Positions 22,212 through 29,116 of a stretch of 49,364 bases of DNA are shown piece by piece. Position numbers and translations under genes: made by a program. Numbering within the stretch: the stretch's first letter is position 1; each line of letters opens with the position of its first letter. The notes beneath the pieces are model-generated. The model made no database searches, was not told where the DNA came from, and worked only from the letters and a program-made list of their open reading frames with translations. Location of the stretch: IMG/VR virus record IMGVR_UViG_3300030101_001814, positions 1-49,364 of that record. One strand, given 5' to 3'. Origin of the DNA: a virus.

Positions 22212-22538
22212 ATGAAACTTAAAGACATATTAAAAATACAATCAATAGTAGAGGGTAGGGCTACACCATACGATATATTAGAGAGTGGCTATACATACTA
22301 TTCAAAGAGTAAAGATGAGTATATAGATTTATTAGATTTACATATTACTCATTTTATAAGAATCTTTTTGAAACAAGTAGAGGAACAGAATAAAATACTA
22401 CATAGATTTAATAAAGAAAGTATAGAAGAAATGCAATATACATTAAATCAAATGTATGAAGATTTGCAAACATTAAAAAAAGATAATGGATTAGATGATT
22501 TATTATCAGAAACAGAAAGGAAAAAAATAAATGGATAG
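22212..22538 (+). CDS. Small early helical protein, unknown
   Basis: A 108-residue, mostly helical protein: [20 protein letters not shown], then [20 protein letters not shown]. It has a strong ribosome-binding site, AGAAAGGACTAACAATG, that recurs before other genes. Overlaps the next gene by 8 bases. No family recognised. Confidence 0.62.
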   Translation: MKLKDILKIQSIVEGRATPYDILESGYTYYSKSKDEYIDLLDLHITHFIRIFLKQVEEQNKILHRFNKESIEEMQYTLNQMYEDLQTLKKDNGLDDLLSETERKKING

Positions 22539-22707
22539 TTTTGAAGCAATGGGAATATGTGAGGGGTTTATTGAGTGTGATGATGAATCAAAAATAATTG
22601 AAGCATGGCAACACCTAATTGACACCGGTATGGCATGGACCTTACAAGGTAGTTTTGGTCGCATGGCAAGACAATTAATTGATGAGGGGTTATGCCATGA
22701 CAGTTAG
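22531..22707 (+). CDS. Small conserved phage protein (DUF7417-like)
   Basis: Fifty-eight residues: [20 protein letters not shown], then [20 protein letters not shown] and [13 protein letters not shown] at the end. The block WQxLIDTGxAWxLQGxFGRxA is a widely shared small phage protein as I recall it, with no known role. Start is the ATG with GAAAGG 8 bases before it. Confidence 0.68.
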   Translation: MDSFEAMGICEGFIECDDESKIIEAWQHLIDTGMAWTLQGSFGRMARQLIDEGLCHDS

Positions 22708-22870
22708 ACAATTAATAATAGAATTACTTTTATCTAAAAATGAATTAAAACTAGATGATGAAATAAAATTTTATTACTTAAAAAATAATGAATTAATAGG
22801 TTGTGCGTTAGAATCTATCCATTATCAAGACCAAAATGAATTTACAATACAAGACTTGGATGAAGTATAA
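22697..22870 (+). CDS. Small early protein, unknown
   Basis: Fifty-seven residues if it starts at 22697, preceded by GAGGGG; the longer reading from 22679 lacks a site. Contains [20 protein letters not shown] and [20 protein letters not shown]. Mixed strands and helices. The QLIxxLLxxxNxxx pattern is shared by many small phage proteins. Confidence 0.6.
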   Translation: MTVRQLIIELLLSKNELKLDDEIKFYYLKNNELIGCALESIHYQDQNEFTIQDLDEV

Positions 22871-22971
22871 TGAGTAGAAATACAAAAGAGTATCTAGTCA
22901 TTGGTGGATTTATGATAATACCGATAATTTATACAACACTAATATTATTATATTGGAAGTGTGATTGGTGA
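22870..22971 (+). CDS. 33-residue membrane peptide
   Basis: [20 protein letters not shown] opens a single hydrophobic helix, ending YWKCDW. Start overlaps the previous stop (TAATG). Positive at the N-terminus, hydrophobic in the rest. Probably inner membrane. Confidence 0.5.
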   Translation: MSRNTKEYLVIGGFMIIPIIYTTLILLYWKCDW

Positions 22972-22975
22972 TAAA

Positions 22976-23131
22976 ATGAACATAGCACATTTTAAAGATG
23001 ATGTATTTAAATTATTTGATATGTATAAATTTAATTTAAATGAATTACCAAGACATGAAAGGATAAGAGTTCATAATATTTTAAATGAATTATATTATGG
23101 ATTGTTAAAAACTAAGTATGAAAAAACCTAG
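22976..23131 (+). CDS. 51-residue early protein, unknown
   Basis: MNIAHFKDDVFKLFDMYKFN opens it; the end is LLKTKYEKT. Helical and charged. No strong ribosome-binding site, and the start is 4 bases after the previous stop, so coupled re-initiation is likely. A promoter follows at 23155. Confidence 0.5.
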   Translation: MNIAHFKDDVFKLFDMYKFNLNELPRHERIRVHNILNELYYGLLKTKYEKT

Positions 23132-23154
23132 TAAAATCAAGGGTTTATTTACAC

Positions 23155-23182
23155 TTGACAAACTATTTATATATGATACAAT
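23155..23182 (+). promoter_or_regulatory. Early/middle promoter
   Basis: TTGACA at 23155-23160, TACAAT at 23177-23182, 16-base spacer. The next gene starts 22 bases downstream with a good ribosome-binding site. TACAAT is also the -10 box at 19725 and 31151. Confidence 0.65.
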
Positions 23183-23204
23183 AGAAGTATAGAAAGGACT
23201 AACA

Positions 23205-23417
23205 ATGAAATATAATTATTTTTGGGTTGAAGGTTATTGGGATGATGACCCTAGAAAAAACGTTAGTGATTACAGAATTTCTACTGACCCATGGGACGGC
23301 AAGTTTGATTCAGATGATGAACAAATTTTTTATTATCTTGATAAGGATGATAAAATAAACGTGGGTGAAGTTTTAACAGACGGATTTACAATAACAAAAA
23401 TACATGGAAAGGACTAA
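23205..23417 (+). CDS. Small acidic protein, unknown
   Basis: Seventy residues, acidic: NYFWVEGYWDDDPRKNVSDY, then DSDDEQIFYYLDKDDKINVG. A single small domain with aromatic residues. Ribosome-binding site AGAAAGGACTAACAATG, nearly identical to that before 22212. Unknown function. Confidence 0.62.
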   Translation: MKYNYFWVEGYWDDDPRKNVSDYRISTDPWDGKFDSDDEQIFYYLDKDDKINVGEVLTDGFTITKIHGKD

Positions 23418-23421
23418 CACA

Positions 23422-23592
23422 ATGGAAGATATAAAATGGTTAAAGATAGATGAAAAACTTTATGAATTATTAGTAGAGTATTTTAATCTTAATTTATTAG
23501 AACAAGAAGAACTTAAAAAATATTATGGTTTTAGAAATGATGTTATGGATTTATTTAATGATGTAGAAAGGAACGACAATGACAACAGATGA
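23422..23592 (+). CDS. Small early protein, unknown
   Basis: Fifty-six residues, chosen from the ATG at 23422 because GGAAAGGACTAACACAATG puts a ribosome-binding site there; an upstream ATG at 23404 is closer to the previous frame. WLKIDEKLYELLVEYFNLNL, acidic and helical. Overlaps the next gene by 14 bases. Confidence 0.55.
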   Translation: MEDIKWLKIDEKLYELLVEYFNLNLLEQEELKKYYGFRNDVMDLFNDVERNDNDNR

Positions 23593-23767
23593 ACGAGCAT
23601 ACTATATAACCGATAGGATATTTTGGATAATGGTAGAGAATACACATCCAAGCAATCTAGGTGATTACATAGAGCCGGACCCAAACAATCCGGAAGGAAC
23701 AAGGAACACAGAGAGAGGACAAGAATTGTTTGAAGAACTAAAAGAATTTGTGAGGAATACAATATGA
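23579..23767 (+). CDS. Small early protein, unknown
   Basis: Sixty-two residues: TTDERAYYITDRIFWIMVEN and an acidic, Asn/Pro-rich middle, ending ELKEFVRNTI. Ribosome-binding site AGAAAGGA. It overlaps the following gene by ATGA. No family recognised. Confidence 0.6.
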   Translation: MTTDERAYYITDRIFWIMVENTHPSNLGDYIEPDPNNPEGTRNTERGQELFEELKEFVRNTI

Positions 23768-23940
23768 GTTGTATACATAACGAAGTAATAAAAGAAAGAA
23801 TAATGGAAGAAGTTGAGGACATGTCATTACATGAGTTTCAAGAACTTTTAGATAAGCATAACTATAGTGGATTAAATGACCACATAGATGTAGGCATAAA
23901 AGATATGATTGAAATACTATTTGAAGAAAGGGCAGAATAA
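23764..23940 (+). CDS. 58-residue acidic helical protein, unknown
   Basis: MSCIHNEVIKERIMEEVEDM, then HEFQELLDKHNYSGLNDHID and an acidic end. Overlaps both neighbours (ATGA before, TAATG after). Acidic and helical, so a protein-binding role is possible. Confidence 0.58.
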   Translation: MSCIHNEVIKERIMEEVEDMSLHEFQELLDKHNYSGLNDHIDVGIKDMIEILFEERAE

Positions 23941-24143
23941 TGATTGACAAACTACAAACAATACGATATACTTTAAGAGATACTGAAAAATATTTAGTGG
24001 GTGTAATAAAATATGATTGGATGAAGACACATCCACATTTTGAATACAACCAAAAACAAGTATTGGCAGATATTATTAAAGTTTTAGTTGACAAACAAAA
24101 AGAATTAGGTAAACTAATTAATGAACTAAAAGGGAGTAAATAA
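23940..24143 (+). CDS. Small helical protein, unknown
   Basis: Sixty-seven residues: MIDKLQTIRYTLRDTEKYLV, then EYNQKQVLADIIKVLVDKQK. A basic helical pair. Start overlaps the previous stop (TAATG). Confidence 0.58.
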   Translation: MIDKLQTIRYTLRDTEKYLVGVIKYDWMKTHPHFEYNQKQVLADIIKVLVDKQKELGKLINELKGSK

Positions 24144-24451
24144 TGGCAACGGCAAATGAACTACAAGAACAATTAAAGAAAGCAAAAAAAGAATTACGAG
24201 AAACAAGAAAAGAAATAGAAGAATTAAAGATTAGAGAAAAATTCTATCAAGAAAGGTTAGATAATTGGGCAGAAAAAAATCAAAAATTAAATCTGAAAAT
24301 ATCAAACATGACGTTTGCTGATGTCACAGAAATGCAAAAAGAAAGAGCAAAATATATAGAAGAATATCAAAAAGATAAAGAAATTACAGAAGCATTTGAG
24401 AAACAGGCTCAAGTAAAGTTAGGTGATTTAGGAACAAACAATAATGAATGA
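24143..24451 (+). CDS. Coiled-coil early protein
   Basis: A 102-residue protein, almost all coiled coil: ELQEQLKKAKKELRETRKEI, then AEKNQKLNLKISNMTFADVT. Overlaps the previous gene by 1 base (TAATG) and the next by 8 bases. Charge pattern fits a protein-bridging or DNA-stabilising helper. Unknown function. Confidence 0.62.
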   Translation: MATANELQEQLKKAKKELRETRKEIEELKIREKFYQERLDNWAEKNQKLNLKISNMTFADVTEMQKERAKYIEEYQKDKEITEAFEKQAQVKLGDLGTNNNE

Positions 24452-24680
24452 TGAAGAACTAATTAAAGTTTTAATTGAATTAGAGAAGAAAGGTTGGGCT
24501 AAAAGAACCGAGTGGGGTGGTTGGGAAATTACCGAGAAGGCAAAAGAAATGATTGAGAAGTATGGAAAGGAGAAAGCAATGGAAATGTTTTCTATAATTG
24601 ATGTCAGCGATGAACAAAAAGATGATGAATTGGAAGTAGAATTTTATCCGGAAGAAACTATTAATAGGACTTTACATTGA
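24444..24680 (+). CDS. Small winged-helix-like protein, unknown
   Basis: Seventy-eight residues: DEELIKVLIELEKKGWAKRT, EWGGWEITEKAKEMIEKYGK. The helix-turn-strand order (LEKKGWAxR...WEITEKAKEMI) resembles a winged-helix DNA-binding domain, so it could be an early transcription regulator. Acidic tail. Followed by a TTG start overlapping its stop (TTGA). Confidence 0.6.
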   Translation: MNDEELIKVLIELEKKGWAKRTEWGGWEITEKAKEMIEKYGKEKAMEMFSIIDVSDEQKDDELEVEFYPEETINRTLH

Positions 24681-24982
24681 GAGATTTTATATATAATAGT
24701 TGGAATGCAGTAATGGACCATAAAAGAAATCCATTAAGACATATACAGGATTTACAAGTAAGACATTTAGTGCTACAGATACTGGCATGGATGTGGTGTA
24801 TTGCATTTTCTTTATATTTTAGTTCCTTTGTAGTGTTTGGTTATACTGCAGTTGCCCACTTCATTTTAATATTAGCAGTAGTGGTGACAGTAGTCACATT
24901 TAAAAAGGCAGAAAACTTTAAACACCATGACGGAACATTAAACTATGAAAAAATACAAGGTAAATATGAAGACATATGGTAA
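24677..24982 (+). CDS. Two-helix membrane protein with TTG start
   Basis: A 101-residue protein. TTG start at 24677 overlaps the previous stop; AGGA lies 8 bases before it. Two hydrophobic segments at about 30 to 50 and 52 to 72 (LQILAWMWCIAFSLYFSSFV then VFGYTAVAHFILILAVVVTV) follow a basic N-terminus (NAVMDHKRNPLRHIQD). That N-terminus is, as I recall, shared with many marine phage proteins. Inner-membrane location is likely; function unknown. Confidence 0.68.
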   Translation: MRDFIYNSWNAVMDHKRNPLRHIQDLQVRHLVLQILAWMWCIAFSLYFSSFVVFGYTAVAHFILILAVVVTVVTFKKAENFKHHDGTLNYEKIQGKYEDIW

Positions 24983-24990
24983 GTTATAAA

Positions 24991-25064
24991 CACCTAGTGA
25001 CAGATTGGCTATGTGGTGGACTGCAAATCCATTTAAAAAGGTTCGATTCCTTTCTAGGTGTCCA
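24991..25064 (+). tRNA. tRNA-Cys (GCA)
   Basis: Acceptor stem CACCTAG/CTAGGTG (24991-24997 and 25054-25060), a short D arm (ACA/TGT), anticodon stem GTGGA/TCCAT around loop CTGCAAA (anticodon GCA), T arm around TTCGATT, discriminator T and an encoded CCA at 25062-25064. The pattern matches bacterial tRNA-Cys. It is the only tRNA gene seen. It sits at the end of the early small-gene block, next to a terminator. Confidence 0.92.
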
Positions 25065-25065
25065 A

Positions 25066-25103
25066 TAAAACATACATGAGGGGTAGTAGATACCCCCTGT
25101 ATG
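25066..25103 (-). terminator. Terminator of the minus-strand mini-operon
   Basis: On the minus strand CATACAGGGGGTAT pairs with the arm ending in CATGTATG, with a short loop, and is followed by TTTTATT. It ends the reading of the 57- and 20-residue genes from 25.37 kb. On the plus strand it may act weakly after the tRNA. Confidence 0.65.
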
Positions 25104-25118
25104 CTTCTTAAAACCGGA

Positions 25119-25181
25119 TTATCTAGGCTTTCTGCTTACGTTATTCGGTTTTATGTTCCCTGCGAATATAGGTTTTCTCAT
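25119..25181 (-). CDS. 20-residue micro-ORF in the mini-operon
   Basis: MRKPIFAGNIKPNNVSRKPR is the whole product, basic and Pro/Asn-rich. A strong ribosome-binding site (GGAGG, 7 bases before ATG) supports translation. It follows the 57-residue gene and precedes the terminator. Function unknown. Confidence 0.45.
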   Translation of the reverse strand: MRKPIFAGNIKPNNVSRKPR

Positions 25182-25196
25182 AACTATACCTCCATT

Positions 25197-25370
25197 TTAT
25201 GCAATTTTTTTAAGTTTTTCTGCTTTAAGTTGTTCAAAAGCCCACCCCCTGTCATTGGGTTTGTATTCGACTTCAACAAATCGTTTGATATTGTCTTCAT
25301 CAATATTATACTTATCAAACATATTAACAAAAAAGTTGACAGATTTTTCAGTAATACCAAAAACATTCAT
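25197..25370 (-). CDS. 57-residue protein on the opposite strand of the early region
   Basis: Read on the minus strand between two plus-strand early blocks: MNVFGITEKSVNFFVNMFDK, then YNIDEDNIKRFVEVEYKPN, then RGWAFEQLKAEKLKKIA. GGAGG lies 7 bases before the ATG. An upstream promoter (25394-25421) shares 27 bases with the late promoter, so it should be expressed with the late genes or by the same regulator. Helical, with a basic end. No family recognised. A candidate regulator or host-takeover protein. Confidence 0.62.
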   Translation of the reverse strand: MNVFGITEKSVNFFVNMFDKYNIDEDNIKRFVEVEYKPNDRGWAFEQLKAEKLKKIA

Positions 25371-25393
25371 AATTTCACCTCCATATACCTACT

Positions 25394-25421
25394 ATTATAC
25401 CGGCCTACAGGGTTTTTACAA
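25394..25421 (-). promoter_or_regulatory. Minus-strand promoter of the mini-operon
   Basis: TTGTAA at 25416-25421 and TATAAT at 25394-25399, 16-base spacer. The core 25384-25410 is identical to 19584-19610 at the late promoter. Only the -35 differs (TTGTAA against TTGACA). Direct-repeat orientation, 5800 bases apart. Confidence 0.7.
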
Positions 25422-25454
25422 GTGTTATTATGACAAAGGAGGTGTGACAATTTA

Positions 25455-25469
25455 GTAATAATTTATTAC
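25455..25469. promoter_or_regulatory. Perfect 15-base dyad, candidate operator
   Basis: GTAATA and TATTAC flank ATT. It lies between the minus-strand promoter at 25394-25421 and the plus-strand promoter at 25490-25518, where a repressor could control both. The sequence shows only the symmetry; binding is inference. Confidence 0.4.
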
Positions 25470-25489
25470 CAATTAGTTTAAAATAGTTC

Positions 25490-25518
25490 TTGACAGTATA
25501 CAATTATTTTGAGATAAT
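25490..25518 (+). promoter_or_regulatory. Plus-strand promoter before the replication genes
   Basis: TTGACA at 25490-25495 and GATAAT at 25513-25518, 17-base spacer. The next gene starts 22 bases downstream with AGAAAGGA. Confidence 0.6.
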
Positions 25519-25539
25519 AAGTTATAGAAAGGAAACATT

Positions 25540-25788
25540 ATGAAAAAAACAGTTAAATGCCCAGAATGTGAAGGCAAAGGCTACATAGAATGGGGTGACA
25601 GATACGATGAAATAGAAGAGTGTCATATCTGTGAGGGCCATGGTGAATGGTTAGAAGACGAAGAAGAAATGGATAAAATCTATCCAGAGATAACAGATGA
25701 AGAAGTTAATGTTATGTATGAAGATTATAGCATAGCAGAAGCTATAAAAGAAAGGATAAGAAATGACAAAGATTATACATATGCCTAA
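25540..25788 (+). CDS. DnaJ-like zinc finger small protein
   Basis: An 82-residue protein with two cysteine pairs, CPECEGKGYIEW and CHICEGHGEW (residues about 7 to 10 and 27 to 30). The CxxCxGxG pattern is that of DnaJ zinc fingers, here without a J domain. The rest is acidic. Overlaps the next gene by 26 bases. Possibly a disulphide or protein-binding helper; the same motif occurs in the DNA polymerase insertion at residues 300 to 328. Confidence 0.72.
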   Translation: MKKTVKCPECEGKGYIEWGDRYDEIEECHICEGHGEWLEDEEEMDKIYPEITDEEVNVMYEDYSIAEAIKERIRNDKDYTYA

Positions 25789-25966
25789 GATGTGGACAGT
25801 CACAGTCAAAGAAACAAGAACTAGAAGGTATTATGTAAGAGCAGAAAATGAAATAGAAGCACAAGAGTTATATTTATTAGAAGGTTTAACTTCTAGTGTT
25901 TATGATACAGACTTTGATAGAGTTATCTTAACTGCAGAACCTACAAAGAAAATGGAAGATGAATAA
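25763..25966 (+). CDS. Small strand-helix protein, unknown
   Basis: A 67-residue protein: MWTVTVKETRTRRYYVRAEN, then EIEAQELYLLEGL. The strand, helix start with EIEAQ pattern resembles the protein at 20922-21107. GAAAGGA before the start. Unknown function. Confidence 0.58.
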   Translation: MTKIIHMPKMWTVTVKETRTRRYYVRAENEIEAQELYLLEGLTSSVYDTDFDRVILTAEPTKKMEDE

Positions 25967-26043
25967 TTTTCTACATTATACCCCACCGGCAGACAATTAT
26001 ATGTTAACATATTTTTTTCAATTTGTCAATAAAAATTTTTTAC

Positions 26044-26071
26044 TTGACATTATTTTTAATTAGTGTATACT
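26044..26071 (+). promoter_or_regulatory. Promoter giving a probable leaderless primase mRNA
   Basis: TTGACA at 26044-26049, TATACT at 26066-26071, spacer of 16 bases. The primase ATG follows at 26079, only 7 bases after the -10 box and with no ribosome-binding site. Transcription would begin at or within a base of the ATG. Confidence 0.6.
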
Positions 26072-26078
26072 TGTAAGT

Positions 26079-26873
26079 ATGGATTATAGATATCAATTAA
26101 ATAAAATTCAAGACCTCAATATAGGACTTGGTCAATCCTATCGAGGTGATTGTGTTTTTTGTTTAAATAGAAATACTTTATCTGTAAGACATGAGAATGG
26201 CAGATTAGTATGGAATTGTTTTCATGCTAACTGTACTGCAAAAGGTATGACAGATTCTGAACTTCGAGCAGAAGACTTGGACAAATTTATAAATCCCTCT
26301 AAAATTGAACCTTCTAAAGAGTTTGTCATACCCAAACATTTTGTGACTGTATTTGGAAATAATAAAGCGAGGGAGTATCTAGAAAGTTTTGGTATTAGTG
26401 ATACCGAAGCAAGACTAATGTATGATGTTAAACAAAATAGATTAGTATTTTTAGTAGAAGATAATGGTATGGTGGTGGGTGCAGTAGGTAGGATGTTACA
26501 TCCTTACTCCAATACTGCACCTAAGTGGTACAAGTATGGTACACCCCCGGTTCCGTTTATTGTTGGAACCAATAAGTATATAGGATTTATAGTTGAGGAT
26601 TGTATTTCAGCATGTAAGGTGGCACTTGCCGGATTTACAGGGATTGCCCTTATGGGTACGAGCATACCCGATAATTTTGTGTCACCTATTGTGGATAGAA
26701 TAGACAGGGCCTTTGTTTGTTTAGACAGGGATGCCACAGAAAAAAGTTTTAAGTTGCGTGATTGTTTATCACATGTTATTCCTACACAGATAAAGATGAT
26801 AGACAAAGATTTGAAATGGTTAAGTGTAGAAGAATTAAAAGAATGGGGAAATAAAATATGCGAGACTTTATAG
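26079..26873 (+). CDS. DNA primase (zinc finger and TOPRIM)
   Basis: A 264-residue protein. Zinc-binding residues C25, C28 (CVFC) and C47, C52 (CFHANC) form the N-terminal finger. The TOPRIM domain follows, with IVEDCISA (E173, D174) and VCLDRDAT (D216, D218). It makes RNA primers for the phage fork. In T7 primase and helicase are one protein; here they are separate genes, with the helicase at 27866-29116. The start is supported by the finger position and the next Met lying after it. Confidence 0.85.
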   Translation: MDYRYQLNKIQDLNIGLGQSYRGDCVFCLNRNTLSVRHENGRLVWNCFHANCTAKGMTDSELRAEDLDKFINPSKIEPSKEFVIPKHFVTVFGNNKAREYLESFGISDTEARLMYDVKQNRLVFLVEDNGMVVGAVGRMLHPYSNTAPKWYKYGTPPVPFIVGTNKYIGFIVEDCISACKVALAGFTGIALMGTSIPDNFVSPIVDRIDRAFVCLDRDATEKSFKLRDCLSHVIPTQIKMIDKDLKWLSVEELKEWGNKICETL

Positions 26874-26950
26874 CATTGATGATGTCAATTATGATTGTAT
26901 TAGTATTCTTAGTTTATTTAGTATCAAACTTACCACAGATTAATTACTAA
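26858..26950 (+). CDS. 30-residue membrane peptide
   Basis: MRDFIALMMSIMIVLVFLVY opens one hydrophobic helix, ending PQINY. GGGGAAA lies before the start. It overlaps both the primase end and the next start (TAATG). Probably inner membrane; role unknown. Confidence 0.5.
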   Translation: MRDFIALMMSIMIVLVFLVYLVSNLPQINY

Positions 26951-27459
26951 TGCAACAACAAATACTTTATCATTTTATGTATCAGTCAGAGCCTAGAAAA
27001 CGAGGTGGTATGAAGGGTCGATTTAAAAAATCGGAATCTTCTAAAAAGTTTTGGGCCAAGAACAAAGATAATTATTCTGATAAAGAAAGTGCTAGACCTA
27101 CAAAGAATGAAGTTATGGGACTTAGAAGTAATGTTAGGTTAATAAATAAACTTAACACCATACACGAAACGATAGATTCTAAACCTTATGTCATGCCTAT
27201 TTACAGGAATGGTTTTATTAGTATAGAATCTTTTATACCAAGAAATAGTAATAGACAAAAGTATAGAGTATTAATACCGGATGAAGTATCTAAGAAGTGG
27301 GGATATAGGGGCAAGTATTCTAGACACATAAAAGAAAGGGATAAAATATTTGATTCAAAATATTCAGCAGAAAAACATGCCCGAACATTAGAACAAGAAC
27401 ACATCGAGCATGTTAAACAACAATACGAAGAATACTTTAAGACAAACAAATATACATAG
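26950..27459 (+). CDS. Basic early protein, unknown
   Basis: A 169-residue protein with a basic first half (SEPRKRGGMKGRFKKSESSK) and a second half with KYRVLIPDEVSKKWGYRGKY and a Glu/Lys-rich helical end. Located between primase and helicase, so DNA-related use is likely. The FKKSESSKKFWAKNK region would suit nucleic acid contact. I do not recognise a family. Confidence 0.6.
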   Translation: MQQQILYHFMYQSEPRKRGGMKGRFKKSESSKKFWAKNKDNYSDKESARPTKNEVMGLRSNVRLINKLNTIHETIDSKPYVMPIYRNGFISIESFIPRNSNRQKYRVLIPDEVSKKWGYRGKYSRHIKERDKIFDSKYSAEKHARTLEQEHIEHVKQQYEEYFKTNKYT

Positions 27460-27470
27460 AAAGGGATAAT

Positions 27471-27662
27471 ATGTTTGGAAAAAAGCACTTAATGACAGTC
27501 ACAGTAGAGATACCTTATGAGGTAGAAGTAGCAGATAATGTATCTGATATTGATGAAACCTGTAGAAAAAAAGTTTCAGAATCTTTTCAAAAAGAATTTG
27601 GAATTTCACTTGACATTGAAAGAATGTATGTTAGAATAGAGGAATATGATTATGTTGATTAG
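27471..27662 (+). CDS. Small strand-rich protein, unknown
   Basis: Sixty-three residues: FGKKHLMTVTVEIPYEVEVA, then DETCRKKVSESFQKEFG. It resembles the other small strand-helix proteins at 20922 and 25763. Ribosome-binding site GAAAGGG. Overlaps the next gene. Confidence 0.58.
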   Translation: MFGKKHLMTVTVEIPYEVEVADNVSDIDETCRKKVSESFQKEFGISLDIERMYVRIEEYDYVD

Positions 27663-27852
27663 AATATTATTATTATTATCTATCAGTTCTTGTACAGTTA
27701 TATTTGACAGGGATAAGAAAGATGATAAAATAATAATAGAAGAATTAGAACCTATCCAAAAAACGAAAGTTAGTTGTGATACAGAAAGTTTGACTGCATT
27801 AGAAGTGAAGAAGTGTGAAATGGAAGCACGACTGTTGGAGTTAAAATATTAG
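27652..27852 (+). CDS. Small lipoprotein-like protein
   Basis: Sixty-six residues from the ATG at 27652 (GAGG 9 bases before; an ATG at 27646 is only 3 bases from it). MLIRILLLLSISSC ends in a lipobox-like SISSC, so the mature protein would be anchored through that Cys, with an acidic periplasmic tail. Could be an o-spanin-like or superinfection-exclusion protein, though it lies in the replication block. Confidence 0.6.
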   Translation: MLIRILLLLSISSCTVIFDRDKKDDKIIIEELEPIQKTKVSCDTESLTALEVKKCEMEARLLELKY

Positions 27853-27865
27853 AAAGTTGGGATGA

Positions 27866-29116
27866 ATGGAAAATGGAAACCTAAGACTATACATATTAAG
27901 AACTTTACTTAATAGAGAAAAGTATGATAAGTTAAAATCAGAAATAGATATATCCATATTTCAGAACGGTGCAAGAGAGATATATAAAACAATAGGATTT
28001 ATTTACAGAGATAATCCTAATGTTAATAAGATAAACTTTAGTGATTTAAAGTTAGCTTATTTCAATACATACTTTCCTAATACGAGTTATGCTTCTCAAA
28101 AAAGTATTCATGAATTAATTGATAGTATAGAAAGACAAGAAGCACCGAGTGATGATGTAGTAGAAACTGCATTGAAGTCTATGTATCGTATCAAAAAAGC
28201 AGATGAACTAGCAAGAATATGTTTAGATATAGCTAACAATCCTAGTAGTAGTAGTCTTAAACAAGTAGAAAAGTTTATGGCTGATGTCGATGAAGACAAT
28301 ACACAGGAAGAAAGTGAAGCCGTGACTAAAGATGTGGATAAGATTGTAGAGGCTTTACAAGAACAGGGGGAGTTCAAATTTAATCTACCCTCATTACAAA
28401 GAGCCACCAATGGTATTGGTCGTGGAAACTTTATGATTATATTTGCAAGACCGGAAACAGGCAAGACTGCTTTTTGGATTAGCCTTGTGGCTTCCCCTCA
28501 TGGTTTTGCATGGCAACAAAAAAAGGTTTCTATATTTGCTAATGAGGAACCGGCTATCAGAACTCAAATGAGATTACTCAATGCTTCCACAGGATTACAA
28601 CGAGGTAATATTCTTAATGGTAGTAGAGAATTAGCAAAACAAAAGTGGTCCTCTATTAGCCCTTACATAGAAAACTTTGATTGTGTGGATAAAACAATAG
28701 ATGATTTAGATGAGTATTGTTCTGTTAATGATGTAGATATTTTAATCATCGACCAATTAGATAAGATAAATGTTAGTGGCAAATACAATGCTACCCACGA
28801 GAAGCTACGAGAAGTATATAGACAGGCTAGAGAATTAGCCAAGCGACATAACATCTTAGTTATTGGAATGTCACAAGCTTCAGCAGAAGCACAAGGTAGG
28901 TCCAGAGTTACATTTAGTGTTATGGAAAATTCTAAGACAGGTAAATCAGCAGAAGCAGATGTTATCTTAGGTATAGGTAAAGAGGATGAAATAGAAAATT
29001 ATTTAGATGATTGTGTTCGATTTGTGACACTATCAAAGAACAAACTAACCGGTGACCATGCTGAGTTTGAGGTAATACTTAGACCCACAATATCACGATA
29101 CGCAGAAAGGATATAG
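27866..29116 (+). CDS. Replicative DNA helicase (DnaB/T7 gp4 type)
   Basis: A 416-residue RecA-fold helicase. N-terminal helices (YILRTLLNREKYDKLKSE) lead to Walker A RPETGKT at residues 195 to 201 and a Walker B-like ILIIDQLDK (D296). Later IGMSQASAEAQGRSRV and SKNKLTGDHAEFEV fit the sensor and arginine-finger region. It unwinds DNA as a hexamer with the separate primase at 26079-26873. The DNA polymerase begins 1 base after the stop. Confidence 0.85.
   Translation: MENGNLRLYILRTLLNREKYDKLKSEIDISIFQNGAREIYKTIGFIYRDNPNVNKINFSDLKLAYFNTYFPNTSYASQKSIHELIDSIERQEAPSDDVVETALKSMYRIKKADELARICLDIANNPSSSSLKQVEKFMADVDEDNTQEESEAVTKDVDKIVEALQEQGEFKFNLPSLQRATNGIGRGNFMIIFARPETGKTAFWISLVASPHGFAWQQKKVSIFANEEPAIRTQMRLLNASTGLQRGNILNGSRELAKQKWSSISPYIENFDCVDKTIDDLDEYCSVNDVDILIIDQLDKINVSGKYNATHEKLREVYRQARELAKRHNILVIGMSQASAEAQGRSRVTFSVMENSKTGKSAEADVILGIGKEDEIENYLDDCVRFVTLSKNKLTGDHAEFEVILRPTISRYAERI

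Noticed and set aside
22169-22212. Promoter between the GP88-like gene and the next gene
   Set aside because: TTGACT and TATAAT are only 6 bases apart, which is too close. A good ribosome-binding site alone explains the gap.
23118-23192. 24-codon frame MKKPSKIKGLFTLDKL...
   Set aside because: It spans the promoter at 23155 and has no ribosome-binding site. Possible but not supported.
25101-25455. Plus-strand frames of 100 and 110 codons
   Set aside because: They are shadows of the minus-strand mini-operon, with no ribosome-binding site and no coding look.
25970-26010. Third copy of the shared promoter core
   Set aside because: CCGG and TATAAT are present on the minus strand but the spacing and flanks do not match the 27-base core.
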